Below are positions 17,792-28,119 of a stretch of 64,000 nt of DNA, one piece after another (within the stretch, counting starts at the first letter, position 1; every line of letters starts with the position of its first letter). The notes under the pieces are model-generated. The model worked only from the letters and a program-made list of their open reading frames with translations. It ran no database searches and had not been told where the DNA came from. The DNA is from Actinokineospora baliensis. Lineage in GTDB: Bacteria > Actinomycetota > Actinomycetes > Mycobacteriales > Pseudonocardiaceae. The stretch is from contig NZ_JAFBCK010000001.1 in NCBI RefSeq assembly GCF_016907695.1, positions 2,170,001-2,234,000 of the forward strand, given 5' to 3'. A program made the translations under genes and the position numbers.

Positions 17792-19426
17792 CTAGGGCGA
17801 GGGCGTCACCCTGTCGACCAGTTCGCGCGCGGGGACACCCCGGGGGAGCACCCCCAGCACGCCGGACCGGTCCGCGAGCCGCGCGGCGGTGAAGGCCTCC
17901 CCGACCCAGGGCGACAGCCGCAGCAGCAAGCTCGCCTGCAGGCACAACGCGATCAGTTCGGCCACCCGCCTGGCCCGCTGCTGGTCGATCTCGGCGAGTT
18001 CGCCCCGCAGCTGGACCACCGCGGCGTCCAGGTGGCGATCCGCCCCCGCGGTGGTGGCGAGTTCGGCCCACAACGCTTCCACGGCCGCCGGTTCCCGCTG
18101 TACCGCGCGGAGCACGTCCAGCGCGGTCACGTTCCCGGAGCCTTCCCAGATCGACATCAACGGTGCTTCCCGGTACAGCCGGGGCAGCCCCGACTCTTCG
18201 ACGTAACCGTTGCCGCCCAAGCACTCCAGCGCTTCGCCCACGACGAGCGGGGCTCGTTTGCAGACGTAGAACTTGGCGGCGGGCAACGCCAGCCGCAGCA
18301 CCGGGGACGGTGTGTCCACAAGGGACGCGAGCCACATCGACAGCACCGTCGCGCCTTCGGACTCCAGTGCCAGGTCTGCCAGGACGGCGGTCATCGCGGG
18401 CTGGTCCCGCAGGAGGGCACCGAAGGCGGACCGGTGGGCGGCGTGGTGGGCGGCCTCGGTCAGCGCGGCGCGGATGTTCGAAGTGGACCCGAGCACGCAG
18501 TCGAGCCGGGTCATGGTGACCATCTCGATGATGGTGCGCACCCCGCGGCCCTCGTCGCCGACCCGCCAGCCGGTGGCGCCGGTGTACTCCAGCTCCGCGG
18601 ACGCGTTGGACTTGTTGCCCAGCTTGTCCTTCAGCCGTTGCAGGCGCAGTGCGTTGCGGGTGCCGTCGGGGAGCACCCGCGGCAGCACGAAGCACGTGAG
18701 CCCGCCCGGCGCCTGCGCCAGGGTCAGGAAGAGGTCGTTCATCGGCGCGGAGGTGAACCACTTGTGGCCGACGAGCCGGTAGGTCCCGTCACCGGAAGGT
18801 GTTGCTGTGGTTGAGTTCACACGGACGTCGGAGCCGCCCTGCTTCTCGGTCATGGACATGCCCGCGAGCAGTCCGGACTTGATCTCCGGGGCGCGCAGTC
18901 CGAAGTCGTAGGTCGGCGCGAGCAGACCCGGTTCGTAGCGCGCGGCGATCTCCGGTTCGTGGCGCAGCGCGGGGATGGCCGCGTACGTCATGGAGATCGG
19001 GCAGCCGTGGCCCGCTTCGGCCTGCGACCACAGCGTGAACGCCGCCGCGCGGCGCAGGTGCGCGTGCTCGCCCGCGTCCGCCGCCCACGGCGCGGCGTGT
19101 AGTCCATGTGCGACAGCCCGTGACATCAACCAGTGCCAGGACGGGTGGAACTCGACCTCGTCCACCCGGTTGCCGTACCTGTCGTGCGTGTGCAGCACCG
19201 GAGGGTGCGCGTTCGCCAACCGTCCGTGTTCGCGGGTTTCCTCAGCTCCGGCTTCCGCCGCGACGGCCGCGAGCGAGTCGAGCACCTCGGGTGATCCGTA
19301 CGCGCGCACCGCGCTGACCAGTGCCGGGTCACATCCGAGGGGGTTGTGGCGATGCAGTGGGGGCGTCTGGTTGACCACCTCGTGGGTGCGGTCCGGTCGG
19401 CGCGCCGGGGGCTCGGTAGCGGTCAC
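17792..19426 (-). CDS. Acyl-CoA dehydrogenase family protein (AidB-like)
   Basis: The 544-residue flavoprotein is longer than standard acyl-CoA dehydrogenases and matches the AidB/DNA-alkylation-response subgroup. Seen are NQTPPLHRHNPLGCD at the N terminus, LSMTEKQGGSDVR (FAD loop), YRLVGHKWFTSAPMNDLFL, GVRTIIEMVTMTRLDCVLGS and GLPRLYREAPLMSIWEGSGN near the flavin-binding end. It probably oxidises acyl-CoA or a related substrate using FAD. The extra C-terminal helical domain, from about residue 430, is typical of AidB. It is a singleton; the substrate is unknown. Confidence 0.87.
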   Translation of the reverse strand: MTATEPPARRPDRTHEVVNQTPPLHRHNPLGCDPALVSAVRAYGSPEVLDSLAAVAAEAGAEETREHGRLANAHPPVLHTHDRYGNRVDEVEFHPSWHWLMSRAVAHGLHAAPWAADAGEHAHLRRAAAFTLWSQAEAGHGCPISMTYAAIPALRHEPEIAARYEPGLLAPTYDFGLRAPEIKSGLLAGMSMTEKQGGSDVRVNSTTATPSGDGTYRLVGHKWFTSAPMNDLFLTLAQAPGGLTCFVLPRVLPDGTRNALRLQRLKDKLGNKSNASAELEYTGATGWRVGDEGRGVRTIIEMVTMTRLDCVLGSTSNIRAALTEAAHHAAHRSAFGALLRDQPAMTAVLADLALESEGATVLSMWLASLVDTPSPVLRLALPAAKFYVCKRAPLVVGEALECLGGNGYVEESGLPRLYREAPLMSIWEGSGNVTALDVLRAVQREPAAVEALWAELATTAGADRHLDAAVVQLRGELAEIDQQRARRVAELIALCLQASLLLRLSPWVGEAFTAARLADRSGVLGVLPRGVPARELVDRVTPSP

Positions 19427-19690
19427 TACCCGAGGGTAACTCGATCACCCGGGCAACCGGCGGGCACGCGCGCTACGTCCCCGTCATGGTCAAGAAGGCA
19501 CACCCGCGTACCCGGGGGTGAACAACGGACGGACGGAAGGGCGGCAGCCGACGACATCTGGACCCTTTTGCCGGGGTTCTGCCTGCCGACGATGACTCTG
19601 AGGCTGAGATGAGGCAGGGTAGATGACCGAAGACGCGAGCAGGGGTCTGCGCCAGCAGGCGGGCACACAACCGAGGGGCGGGTTTTCACG

Positions 19691-20935
19691 GTGAGTTCGA
19701 AGACCGGGGGCAGGAAGGTAGGCAAGCACCGGCAGCGGGTCAAGCGCAGACGCGGTGCGGTCGCCGCGGCGGGCGCGCTGCTGTTCGTACCGGTCGTCGC
19801 CGCTGGTGAGCCGGTGGACCTGGTCGGTGCGGGCGGCCCGAACGAGGTCGCGATGGCCAAGGGCATCGGCGGCGGGCTGTTCGGCCTGACCGACCCGAGC
19901 GAGGTCGGCGCGGACGGGTCGGCACCGGAGAACGCCGAGCTGGGCAAGCAGATCCTCGCGCTCGCTGGCACCCCGGAGCTGCTCAAGTACACGGCCGGTC
20001 CCGCGGTGACCTTGCCCGGTGGCCCCAACGGCATCCCGGGCACCATGTTGCAGGCCTACATGCGCGCCGCGCAGACCATGGCCACCACGACCCCCGGCTG
20101 CCACCTGGACTGGCCGCTGCTGGCCAGCATCGGCCGCATCGAGTCCAACCACGCGCGCGGCGGTCAGGTCGACGCGAACGGCAAGACCGCGCACCCGATC
20201 CTCGGTCCGGTGCTCAACGGCGGCGGCTTCGCGGCGATCAGCGACACCGACGGCGGCCGCTACGACGGCGACGCCAGGTGGGACCGCGCGGTCGGCCCGA
20301 TGCAGTTCATCCCGTCGACCTGGAAGGGCTACGCCTCCGACGGCAACGGCGACGGCCAGACCGACCCGAACAACATCTACGACGCGACCCTCGGCGCGGG
20401 CAAGTACCTGTGCTCCGGCGGGCTGGACATGGCCAACGCGCAGCAGCGCGCCACCGCCGTGTTCCGCTACAACCACTCCGACAGCTACGTCCGCACGGTC
20501 CTGATCTGGGCCGACGCGTACGCCAAGGGCGTCACCCCGCTGCCGAGCACGCCGGTCGACCGCGCCGAGCAGATGGCCCTGCCGCCCGCGGTCGAGCCCA
20601 CCCCCCAGGGCGGGACCCCGCCGGTCGAGGGCGTCACCCCGACGCAGAACCCGAGCACCCCGCCCGCGGGCACGACCACGCCGACCGGGTCCAGCGTCCC
20701 CAGCACCACGACGACGACCACGGTCCCCAGCACCACGACGACGGACCCCACGACCACCACCACGACCCCGGTCCCGACCACGACGACCACCACCCCGACG
20801 TGCGTCGAGCCCACCACCACGACGACCAGCCCGACCACCACGACCACGACGCCCGCCCCGGACCCCTGCGCGCCGGTCTCCCCGGCCGCGGTCCCCACGG
20901 GCGCGGTCGGCTCCTCCATCGAGCCGACGCCGTAG
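19691..20935 (+). CDS. Secreted lytic transglycosylase with Thr/Pro-rich tail
   Basis: The 414-residue protein starts with a basic N terminus and a hydrophobic export signal (about residues 20-40). A soluble lytic transglycosylase-like domain carries SIGRIESNHARGG with the likely catalytic glutamate, WDRAVGPMQFIPSTWKGYAS, and FRYNHSDSYVRTVL. The last 130 residues are threonine/proline-rich (TTTT, PTTT runs), probably a wall-spanning, possibly glycosylated linker. It is a paralogue of the gene at 12873 and acts on peptidoglycan outside the membrane. The GTG at 19691 was chosen because the signal directly follows. A strong terminator lies downstream. Confidence 0.87.
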   Translation: MSSKTGGRKVGKHRQRVKRRRGAVAAAGALLFVPVVAAGEPVDLVGAGGPNEVAMAKGIGGGLFGLTDPSEVGADGSAPENAELGKQILALAGTPELLKYTAGPAVTLPGGPNGIPGTMLQAYMRAAQTMATTTPGCHLDWPLLASIGRIESNHARGGQVDANGKTAHPILGPVLNGGGFAAISDTDGGRYDGDARWDRAVGPMQFIPSTWKGYASDGNGDGQTDPNNIYDATLGAGKYLCSGGLDMANAQQRATAVFRYNHSDSYVRTVLIWADAYAKGVTPLPSTPVDRAEQMALPPAVEPTPQGGTPPVEGVTPTQNPSTPPAGTTTPTGSSVPSTTTTTTVPSTTTTDPTTTTTTPVPTTTTTTPTCVEPTTTTTSPTTTTTTPAPDPCAPVSPAAVPTGAVGSSIEPTP

Positions 20936-20951
20936 GTCACCCCGGTTGTCC

Positions 20952-20985
20952 GAACCGCCCCGCTCACCTCCGAGCGGGGCGGTTC
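20952..20985 (+). terminator. Intrinsic terminator after the secreted transglycosylase
   Basis: GAACCGCCCCGCTC and GAGCGGGGCGGTTC form a perfect 14-bp stem with a 6-base loop, starting 16 bases after the stop; TCGTT follows. Confidence 0.85.
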
Positions 20986-21162
20986 TCGTTGAATGGCAAA
21001 TGGCAAAGTGCGCCACCCCGCGTCAAGTCATTGACAGCCCGTGTCGCGCACTTCCCCGAACCGGTGAATCCAGCCACCCCCGAGCGAATCCGCGTCCCCC
21101 GAAAACGCCCGACGAAAGTCTGATCACCCGGGCCCACCACAACGCTTTAAAAATCCGAAGCA

Positions 21163-21168
21163 TAGGCT
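21163..21168 (+). promoter_or_regulatory. Candidate -10 of a leaderless promoter for ppx/gppA
   Basis: TAGGCT ends seven bases before the ATG at 21176. Confidence 0.45.
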
Positions 21169-21175
21169 CGTGGGC

Positions 21176-22147
21176 ATGAGCAGAGTCGCTGCCATCGACT
21201 GCGGGACGAACTCGATCCGCCTGCTGGTCGCCGAGGCGAGCACCGGGCACGACGGGGCGACCGCGTTGCGCGACCTGCACCGGGAGATGCGCGTCGTCCG
21301 GCTCGGCCAGGGGGTCGACGCCACCGGTCTGCTCGCCGCGGCGGCCATCGCGCGGACCAGGGACGCCCTGGTCGACTACGCGGGGGTGCTGCGGCGCAAG
21401 GGGGTCGAGCGGGTGCGGATGGTGGCCACCTCGGCCACCAGGGACGCCGCCAACCGCGACGAGTTCTTCGCCATGACCGCCGACGTGCTCGGTGTCGAGG
21501 CCGAGGTCATCAGCGGGGCCGAGGAGGCGGAGCTGTCCTTCCTGGGCGCTGTGGGGGATCTGGAGCCCGAGGACGGCCCCTTCCTGGTGGCCGACGTCGG
21601 CGGCGGGTCGACCGAGCTCGTGCTGGGCACCTGGGACGGTCTTGAAGCGCGCTTCGACGGCGCCAAGTCCGTGGACGTCGGCTGCGTGCGGTTGACCGAG
21701 CGCGCGCTGACCTCGGACCCGCCGACGGCGGCTGAGGTCGCCGAGGCCGAGGCCATCGCCGATCGGGTGCTCGACGAGGCGTTCGCCCAGGTCCCGGTGG
21801 CCAAGGCGCGGACGTGGGTCGGCGTCGCGGGCACCGTGACCACCCTGTCGGCGATCAACCTGGGGCTGGCCGCCTACGACCCCGACCAGATCCACCTGAG
21901 CCGGATCCCGTTCGCCGGGATCGAGTCCATCACCACCCGCCTGCTCACCACGGGTCACCGCGAACGCGCCGCCATCGGGGCCATGCACCCCGGCCGGGTG
22001 GACGTGATCGGGGGCGGCGCCGTGGTGGTCAGGGCACTGGCCAGGCGCATCGCGCTGGAGACGGAGATCACAAGCCTTCTGGTGAGCGAGCACGACATTC
22101 TGGACGGCATCGCGCTCTCCGTCGCCGGGGTCGATGACCAGCGGTGA
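21176..22147 (+). CDS. ppx: Ppx/GppA family exopolyphosphatase / pppGpp phosphohydrolase
   Basis: The 323-residue ASKHA-fold phosphatase hydrolyses polyphosphate or pppGpp. The phosphate-1 loop is AAIDCGTNSIRLLVAE, the second loop VADVGGGSTELVLG, and a third motif GVAGTVTTLSAINLGL. Family length is about 310-330, as here, so the protein lacks the C-terminal HD extension of the long enterobacterial enzyme. An upstream in-frame GTG at 21170 is possible, but the TAGGCT -10 spacing favours the ATG at 21176. Position after the eno-ftsB-DUF501 block matches the actinobacterial order, although here two genes intervene. Confidence 0.92.
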   Translation: MSRVAAIDCGTNSIRLLVAEASTGHDGATALRDLHREMRVVRLGQGVDATGLLAAAAIARTRDALVDYAGVLRRKGVERVRMVATSATRDAANRDEFFAMTADVLGVEAEVISGAEEAELSFLGAVGDLEPEDGPFLVADVGGGSTELVLGTWDGLEARFDGAKSVDVGCVRLTERALTSDPPTAAEVAEAEAIADRVLDEAFAQVPVAKARTWVGVAGTVTTLSAINLGLAAYDPDQIHLSRIPFAGIESITTRLLTTGHRERAAIGAMHPGRVDVIGGGAVVVRALARRIALETEITSLLVSEHDILDGIALSVAGVDDQR

Positions 22148-22424
22148 CAAGCGCCAATACATCGCATAGCCGTCGCGACAATGACCTGACACCTAACCGC
22201 CAACGACAAACTGTTCGGTTACCGGTCACTCTCCGATGAGACCATCCCCCAAACGGATGAACTACGTCTGATTGTGACTCGTTTGTGACGCTCTCGATCG
22301 CCTGCTGACTCACCCCTCCGGTTAACTTCCACTCACTTTCGGAGCGGGCGGTTCCGCTCCGCGATCGACGACTGCCGTTGGCGCACCAAGCCTGAGCACG
22401 TCGAACTAGCCTGGGAGGAGACCC

Positions 22425-24095
22425 ATGCGCAAACCACGCTGGATAGCGGCAACGGTGATGCCGCTTGCACTCGCGCTCACAATCGCGGGTTGCGGCGGTG
22501 GCAGCGAGGACAACGGCAGCAGCGGCAACACCGGTGGCAGCACTGGCACCAGTGACCCCGATGGCGCCCTGTCGGCCTTCGGGACCGAGCCGGAGAACCC
22601 GCTCATCCCCGGCAACACCACCGAGAGCGGCGGCAGCAAGGTCATCCGCGCCCTGTTCACCGGTCTGACCAGGTACGACCCGGTGACCGGCGAGTCGAAG
22701 AACGCGGTGGCCGAGAAGATCGACACGACCGACTCCAAGGTCTACACGGTCAAGCTGAAGGCCGGTTGGAAGTTCCACGACGGCACCCCGGTGAAGGCGA
22801 AGAACTTCGTCGACGCCTGGAACTTCACCGCCGCCAGCCCCAACGGGCAGCAGGGCGCGAGCTTCTTCGAGCAGGTCCAGGGCTACAAGGACGTGCACAC
22901 CGAGGACCCCGACGGCACCGCTGGCCCGCAGAAGGCCCCGGAGCCCACCTCCAAGGAGATGTCCGGCCTCAAGGTCGTCGACGACACCACCTTCGAGGTC
23001 ACCCTCAACGCCCCGTTCGCGGTCTTCCCGCTCAAGCTGGGCTACAACCCGTTCTTCCCGCTGCCGGACTCCTTCTTCACCGACCAGAAGGCGTTCGAGG
23101 CCAAGCCGATCGGCAACGGGCCGTTCAAGTTCGTCTCGCGCAAGCCCAACGCCGAGATCGCGCTGACCCGCAACGACGACTACGCCGGTGACGACAAGGC
23201 GAAGTTCAAGGACCTCACCTTCAAGATCTTCGAGTCCAACGAGGCGGCCTACACCGCCATCGTCGGCGGTGACCTGGACTTCCTCGACACCATCCCGCCG
23301 ACCGGCATCGCCGGTGGCAAGTACAAGCAGGACCTGGAAGGCCGCAACGGGTCGACCCCGTACATGGGCAACCAGACCCTGACCTTCCCGTACTACGACC
23401 CGACCTACACCAACGCCGACCTGCGCAAGGCGCTGTCGCTGGCGATCAACCGCCAGGAGATCGTCGACAAGATCTTCGACGGCACCCGCATCCCGGCCGA
23501 CGGTTGGGTCAACCCGGCTGTCCCCGGCTACGCCAAGGGCCAGTGCGGCGACCTGTGCACCTACAACCCGGACAAGGCCAAGGAGTACCTGGCCAAGTCG
23601 GGCTTCAAGGGCGCGGTCAAGCTCTCGACCAACGCCGACGGCGGCCACAAGGACTGGATGACCGCCACCTGCAACAGCATCAAGAACGCGCTGGGCATCG
23701 AGTGCACCTACGAGCCGATCCCGACCTTCGCCGAGACTCGGCAGAAGATCAACGCTCGGCAGATGAACGCGATCTTCCGCACCGGCTGGATCGCCGACTA
23801 CCCGTCGATCGAGAACTTCCTCAACCAGCTCTACCGCACCGGCGCTTCCTCGAACGACGGTGAGTACAGCAACCCCAAGCTCGACGAGATCCTGGGTCGC
23901 GCGGACTCGGCGCCCAGCGTCGACGAGGCGAACAAGCTGTACCAGGAGGGTGAGCGCATCCTGGCCGAGGACTTCCCGGTCATCCCGCTGTGGAACCAGA
24001 CCGCCCAGTACGGCTGGTCCGAGCGGATCGACAACGCCCGCCTCAGCTCGCTGCGTGAACTGGACCTGACCAACGTGACGGTCAAGAAGAAGTAG
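22425..24095 (+). CDS. Oligopeptide ABC transporter substrate-binding lipoprotein
   Basis: The 556-residue extracytoplasmic lipoprotein has a signal with lipobox LTIAGC and a serine/glycine-rich linker. The SBP family-5 fold is seen in VIRALFTGLTRYDPVTGE, WKFHDGTPVKAKNFVDAWNF, NGPFKFVSRKPNAEIAL, LRKALSLAINRQEIVDKIFDG and FRTGWIADYPSIENFLNQLY. It captures peptides for the permease encoded next. The start has a GGGAGGAG ribosome binding site. It is the first gene of a five-gene operon; a hairpin after its stop separates it from the permease genes and probably keeps its mRNA more abundant. Confidence 0.94.
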   Translation: MRKPRWIAATVMPLALALTIAGCGGGSEDNGSSGNTGGSTGTSDPDGALSAFGTEPENPLIPGNTTESGGSKVIRALFTGLTRYDPVTGESKNAVAEKIDTTDSKVYTVKLKAGWKFHDGTPVKAKNFVDAWNFTAASPNGQQGASFFEQVQGYKDVHTEDPDGTAGPQKAPEPTSKEMSGLKVVDDTTFEVTLNAPFAVFPLKLGYNPFFPLPDSFFTDQKAFEAKPIGNGPFKFVSRKPNAEIALTRNDDYAGDDKAKFKDLTFKIFESNEAAYTAIVGGDLDFLDTIPPTGIAGGKYKQDLEGRNGSTPYMGNQTLTFPYYDPTYTNADLRKALSLAINRQEIVDKIFDGTRIPADGWVNPAVPGYAKGQCGDLCTYNPDKAKEYLAKSGFKGAVKLSTNADGGHKDWMTATCNSIKNALGIECTYEPIPTFAETRQKINARQMNAIFRTGWIADYPSIENFLNQLYRTGASSNDGEYSNPKLDEILGRADSAPSVDEANKLYQEGERILAEDFPVIPLWNQTAQYGWSERIDNARLSSLRELDLTNVTVKKK

Positions 24096-24109
24096 TTCAC
24101 ACCAGTTCC

Positions 24110-24154
24110 ACTCCGGGCCGGGGGTGCGGCGATCCCGCGCCCCCGGCCCGGAGT
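24110..24154 (+). promoter_or_regulatory. Strong hairpin between the binding-protein gene and the permease genes
   Basis: ACTCCGGGCCGGGGG and CCCCCGGCCCGGAGT form a 15-bp stem with an imperfect GCGGGA-like inner pairing. It lacks a T-run and lies inside the operon, so it is best read as an mRNA-stabilising or partial-termination element. Confidence 0.6.
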
Positions 24155-24170
24155 CAGGTTGGGAGAGACA

Positions 24171-25100
24171 ATGGGACGCTACGTCCTCCGACGACTACTA
24201 CAGCTGATCCCGGTGTTCATCGGGACCACCTTCCTGATCTACTGGCTGGTCTGGAGCCTTCCCGGCGACCCGTTCTCCGGCAAGTGCGGCGACCGCCCGT
24301 GCCCGGACTCCTACGTCCAGGCGATGGTCGACAAGTTCAACCTCGACGACCCGCTGGTCGTGCAGTACGGCAAGTACATGCTCAACGTCCTGCAGGGCAA
24401 CTTCGGCGAGACCTTCCGGGGCCTCGACGTCGGCGAGCTCATCGGTGAGGCCTACCCGAACACGATCCGCCTCGCGCTCGTCGCGCTGGCGATCGAGGCC
24501 GTCATCGGTTTGGCCGCTGGCATCCTGACCGGTCTGCGCGGCCGTGGGTTCCTGGACAACCTGGTCCTGGTCTCCACCCTGTTCCTGATCTCGCTGCCGG
24601 TGTTCGTCACCGGTTTCGTCCTGCAGATCACTCTCGGGTTCGAGCTCAAGTGGATCAAGACCACGGTCTCGGCGTCACCGGCGCCGTGGGAGCACCTCAT
24701 CGTGCCCGGATTCGTCCTCGGCAGCCTGTCCATGGCCTACGTGACCAGGTTGACCAGGACCTCCATCGCGGAGAACAAGCGCGCGGACTACGTCAGGACC
24801 GCGACCGCCAAGGGCCTGCGCCAGCGGCGCGTGGTCGGCGTGCACCTGCTGCGCAACTCCGCCATCCCCGTGGTGACGTTCCTCGGTACCGACCTGGGCG
24901 CCCTCATGGGCGGCGCCATCGTCACCGAGGGCATCTTCGACATCAAGGGCATCGGCAGCCTGGTCTACGACGGCATCCTCGGCAAGGAAGGGGTAACGGT
25001 CACCGGCGTCGTCACGCTGCTGGTGATGGTCTACCTGTTGTCGAACCTGCTGGTGGACCTGCTGTATGCCGTCCTCGACCCAAGGATCCGCTATGACTGA
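24171..25100 (+). CDS. Oligopeptide ABC transporter permease (OppB/DppB type)
   Basis: The 309-residue inner-membrane protein starts MGRYVLRRLLQLIPVFIGTTF, the usual DppB/OppB opening, and has about six membrane segments. The cytoplasmic EAA-type loop reads KRADYVRTATAKGLRQRRVVGVH, the contact with the ATPases. The C terminus NLLVDLLYAVLDPRIRYD is diagnostic. The ATG at 24171 has a GGGAGAG ribosome binding site. It overlaps the next permease gene by 8 bp. With the partner permease it forms the channel for peptides delivered by the upstream lipoprotein. Confidence 0.94.
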   Translation: MGRYVLRRLLQLIPVFIGTTFLIYWLVWSLPGDPFSGKCGDRPCPDSYVQAMVDKFNLDDPLVVQYGKYMLNVLQGNFGETFRGLDVGELIGEAYPNTIRLALVALAIEAVIGLAAGILTGLRGRGFLDNLVLVSTLFLISLPVFVTGFVLQITLGFELKWIKTTVSASPAPWEHLIVPGFVLGSLSMAYVTRLTRTSIAENKRADYVRTATAKGLRQRRVVGVHLLRNSAIPVVTFLGTDLGALMGGAIVTEGIFDIKGIGSLVYDGILGKEGVTVTGVVTLLVMVYLLSNLLVDLLYAVLDPRIRYD

Positions 25101-26046
25101 CCCGAGCACCGCAAGCACGGTGACGACCTCACCGGAGGAGTTCGTCACCGCCGCGGAGCACGCCGAGGTCAAGGGCAGCAAGCCCCGCAGCCTCGCCTCC
25201 GACGCCTGGCACGACCTGCGCAGGCGCCCGCTGTTCATCGTCTCGGCGGCGATGATCCTGCTCGTGCTGCTCATGGCGTTCTGGCCGAGCCTGTTCACCT
25301 CGGTGGACCCGAACTACGCCGAACTGGGCAAGAGCCGCGAGGGACCCTCCGCCGCCGCCTGGTTCGGCTACGACAACCAGGGCTACGACCTGTTCTCCCG
25401 CACGATCTACGGGAGCCGGGCCTCGATCATCGTTGGTGTGGCGGCGACCCTGCTCACCGTGCTGATCGGATCGACCTTCGGCCTGCTCGCCGGTTACTAC
25501 GGCGGCTGGCTCGACGGCCTCATGTCGCGCATCGCCGACGTGTTCTTCGGCCTGCCGTTCGTCCTCGGCGCCATCGTCATCCTGTCCAGCTTCCGCTCCA
25601 GCGGCGAGACCAGCCCGACCCAGATCATCTTCCTGGTCGTGCTGTCCATCTCGATCCTGTCCTGGCCGGTGTGCATGCGGATCATGCGGTCGGCGGCCAT
25701 CGCGGCCAAGCAGCAGGACTACGTCAAGGCCGCCCGCGCCCTGGGCGCGAGCACCTCGCGGATCATCCTGCGGCACATGCTGCCCAACGCGGTCGCGCCC
25801 GTGCTGGTCTACGCGACCATCGCGCTCGGCGCGTTCATCGGGGCCGAGGCCACGCTGTCGTTCCTGGGCATCGGCCTGCGCGCGCCGGTCGTGTCGTGGG
25901 GCGTGATGATCTCGGACTCGCGCGACGTGATCCGGGTCGCCCCGCACAGCCTGCTGTTCCCAGCCGCGTTCCTGACCGCGACCGTGCTCGCCTTCGTGAT
26001 GCTCGGCGACGCCGTGCGCGAAGCGCTGGACCCCAAGGCGAGGTAG
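25093..26046 (+). CDS. Oligopeptide ABC transporter permease (OppC/DppC type)
   Basis: The 317-residue membrane protein has an N-terminal cytoplasmic segment (DAWHDLRRRPLFIVSAAMILL) and the OppC_N layout. GYDNQGYDLFSRTIYGSRASI is typical of this family. Its EAA loop is QDYVKAARALGASTSRIILRHMLPN. The end ATVLAFVMLGDAVREALDPKA is also family-typical. Translation is coupled to the upstream permease by an 8-bp overlap. The product pairs with the OppB-type subunit. Confidence 0.94.
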   Translation: MTDPSTASTVTTSPEEFVTAAEHAEVKGSKPRSLASDAWHDLRRRPLFIVSAAMILLVLLMAFWPSLFTSVDPNYAELGKSREGPSAAAWFGYDNQGYDLFSRTIYGSRASIIVGVAATLLTVLIGSTFGLLAGYYGGWLDGLMSRIADVFFGLPFVLGAIVILSSFRSSGETSPTQIIFLVVLSISILSWPVCMRIMRSAAIAAKQQDYVKAARALGASTSRIILRHMLPNAVAPVLVYATIALGAFIGAEATLSFLGIGLRAPVVSWGVMISDSRDVIRVAPHSLLFPAAFLTATVLAFVMLGDAVREALDPKAR

Positions 26047-26050
26047 CGCA

Positions 26051-27077
26051 ATGACCACCACAAGGTCCGAAGTGGACTTCGAAGAGACCGGGCAGGTTCC
26101 CGGGGCCCCGCTGCTGGAAGTCGACAACCTGTTCGTCGAGTTCCGCACCCGCGACGGGGTGGCCAAGGTGCTCAACGGCGTCAGCTACCGGGTCGAGCCC
26201 GGCGAGACGCTCGCCGTGCTCGGGGAATCCGGGTCCGGCAAGTCGGTGACCGCGCAGACGGTCATGGGCATCCTGGACATGCCGCCGGGGTACATCACCG
26301 GCGGCGAGATCCGGTTCCACGGCGAGAACCTGCTCAAGGCGTCACCGAGGCGGCGGCGGGAGGTGCGCGGCTCTGGCATCGCCATGATCTTCCAGGACGC
26401 GCTCTCGGCGCTCAACCCGGTTTTCACCGTGGGCTTCCAGATCGAGGAGCAGCTGCGGCTGCGCAAGGGCATGTCCCGGCGCGACTCCCGCAAGCGGGCG
26501 ATCGAGCTGCTCGACCTGGTGAAGATCCCCAACGCCAAGGGCCGGGTGCGCCAGTACCCGCACGAGTTCTCCGGCGGCATGCGCCAGCGCGCGATGATCG
26601 CGATGTCGCTGGCGCTCGACCCGGAGATGCTCATCGCCGACGAGCCGACCACCGCGCTCGACGTCACCGTGCAGGCCCAGATCATGGACCTGCTCAAGGA
26701 CATCCAGGTCGAGCGGAACATGGGCCTGATCCTGATCACCCACGACCTCGGCGTGGTCGCCGAGGTCGCCGACCGGATCGCGGTCATGTACGCCGGGCGG
26801 ATTGTGGAGCAGTCGCACGCCCGCGACCTCTACCGCCGCCCCGGCCACCCCTACACCCAGGGCCTGCTCGACTCGCTGCCCCGGCTCGACCTCAAGGGCA
26901 CCGAGCTGACCACCATCAAGGGGTTGCCGCCGAGCCTGCTCAACATCCCGAAGGGCTGTCCGTTCAACCCCAGGTGCCCGCGCGTGCAGGACATCTGCAA
27001 GACCGAGGTCCCGCCGCAGCACCGGCTGGCCCCCGGTCGGCTCAGCGCCTGCCACTTCGCCGAGGAGCTGATCAGCG

Positions 27078-27085
<8 letters not shown>
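26051..27085 (+). CDS. Oligopeptide ABC transporter ATP-binding protein (OppD type)
   Basis: The 344-residue cytoplasmic ATPase contains Walker [14 protein letters not shown]-loop [11 protein letters not shown], signature [12 protein letters not shown], Walker [12 protein letters not shown] and switch histidine ITHDLG. The C-terminal oligopeptide-transporter extension has the cysteines of [18 protein letters not shown], which in this family can bind an iron-sulfur cluster. It starts four bases after the permease stop and overlaps the next ATPase gene by 8 bp. Confidence 0.95.
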
Positions 27086-28076
<991 letters not shown>

Positions 28077-28119
28077 GTCGGGGGCAGATCTCAGGGATGT
28101 TCACGAGGAGGAGTTTCGC

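Noticed and set aside
19427..19690. Possible c-di-AMP (ydaO-type) riboswitch upstream of the secreted transglycosylase
   Set aside because: Such riboswitches often precede wall-hydrolase genes in actinobacteria and a GGGGGTGAAC word is present, but I could not align the other conserved segments or build the junctions. A covariance-model search would decide.
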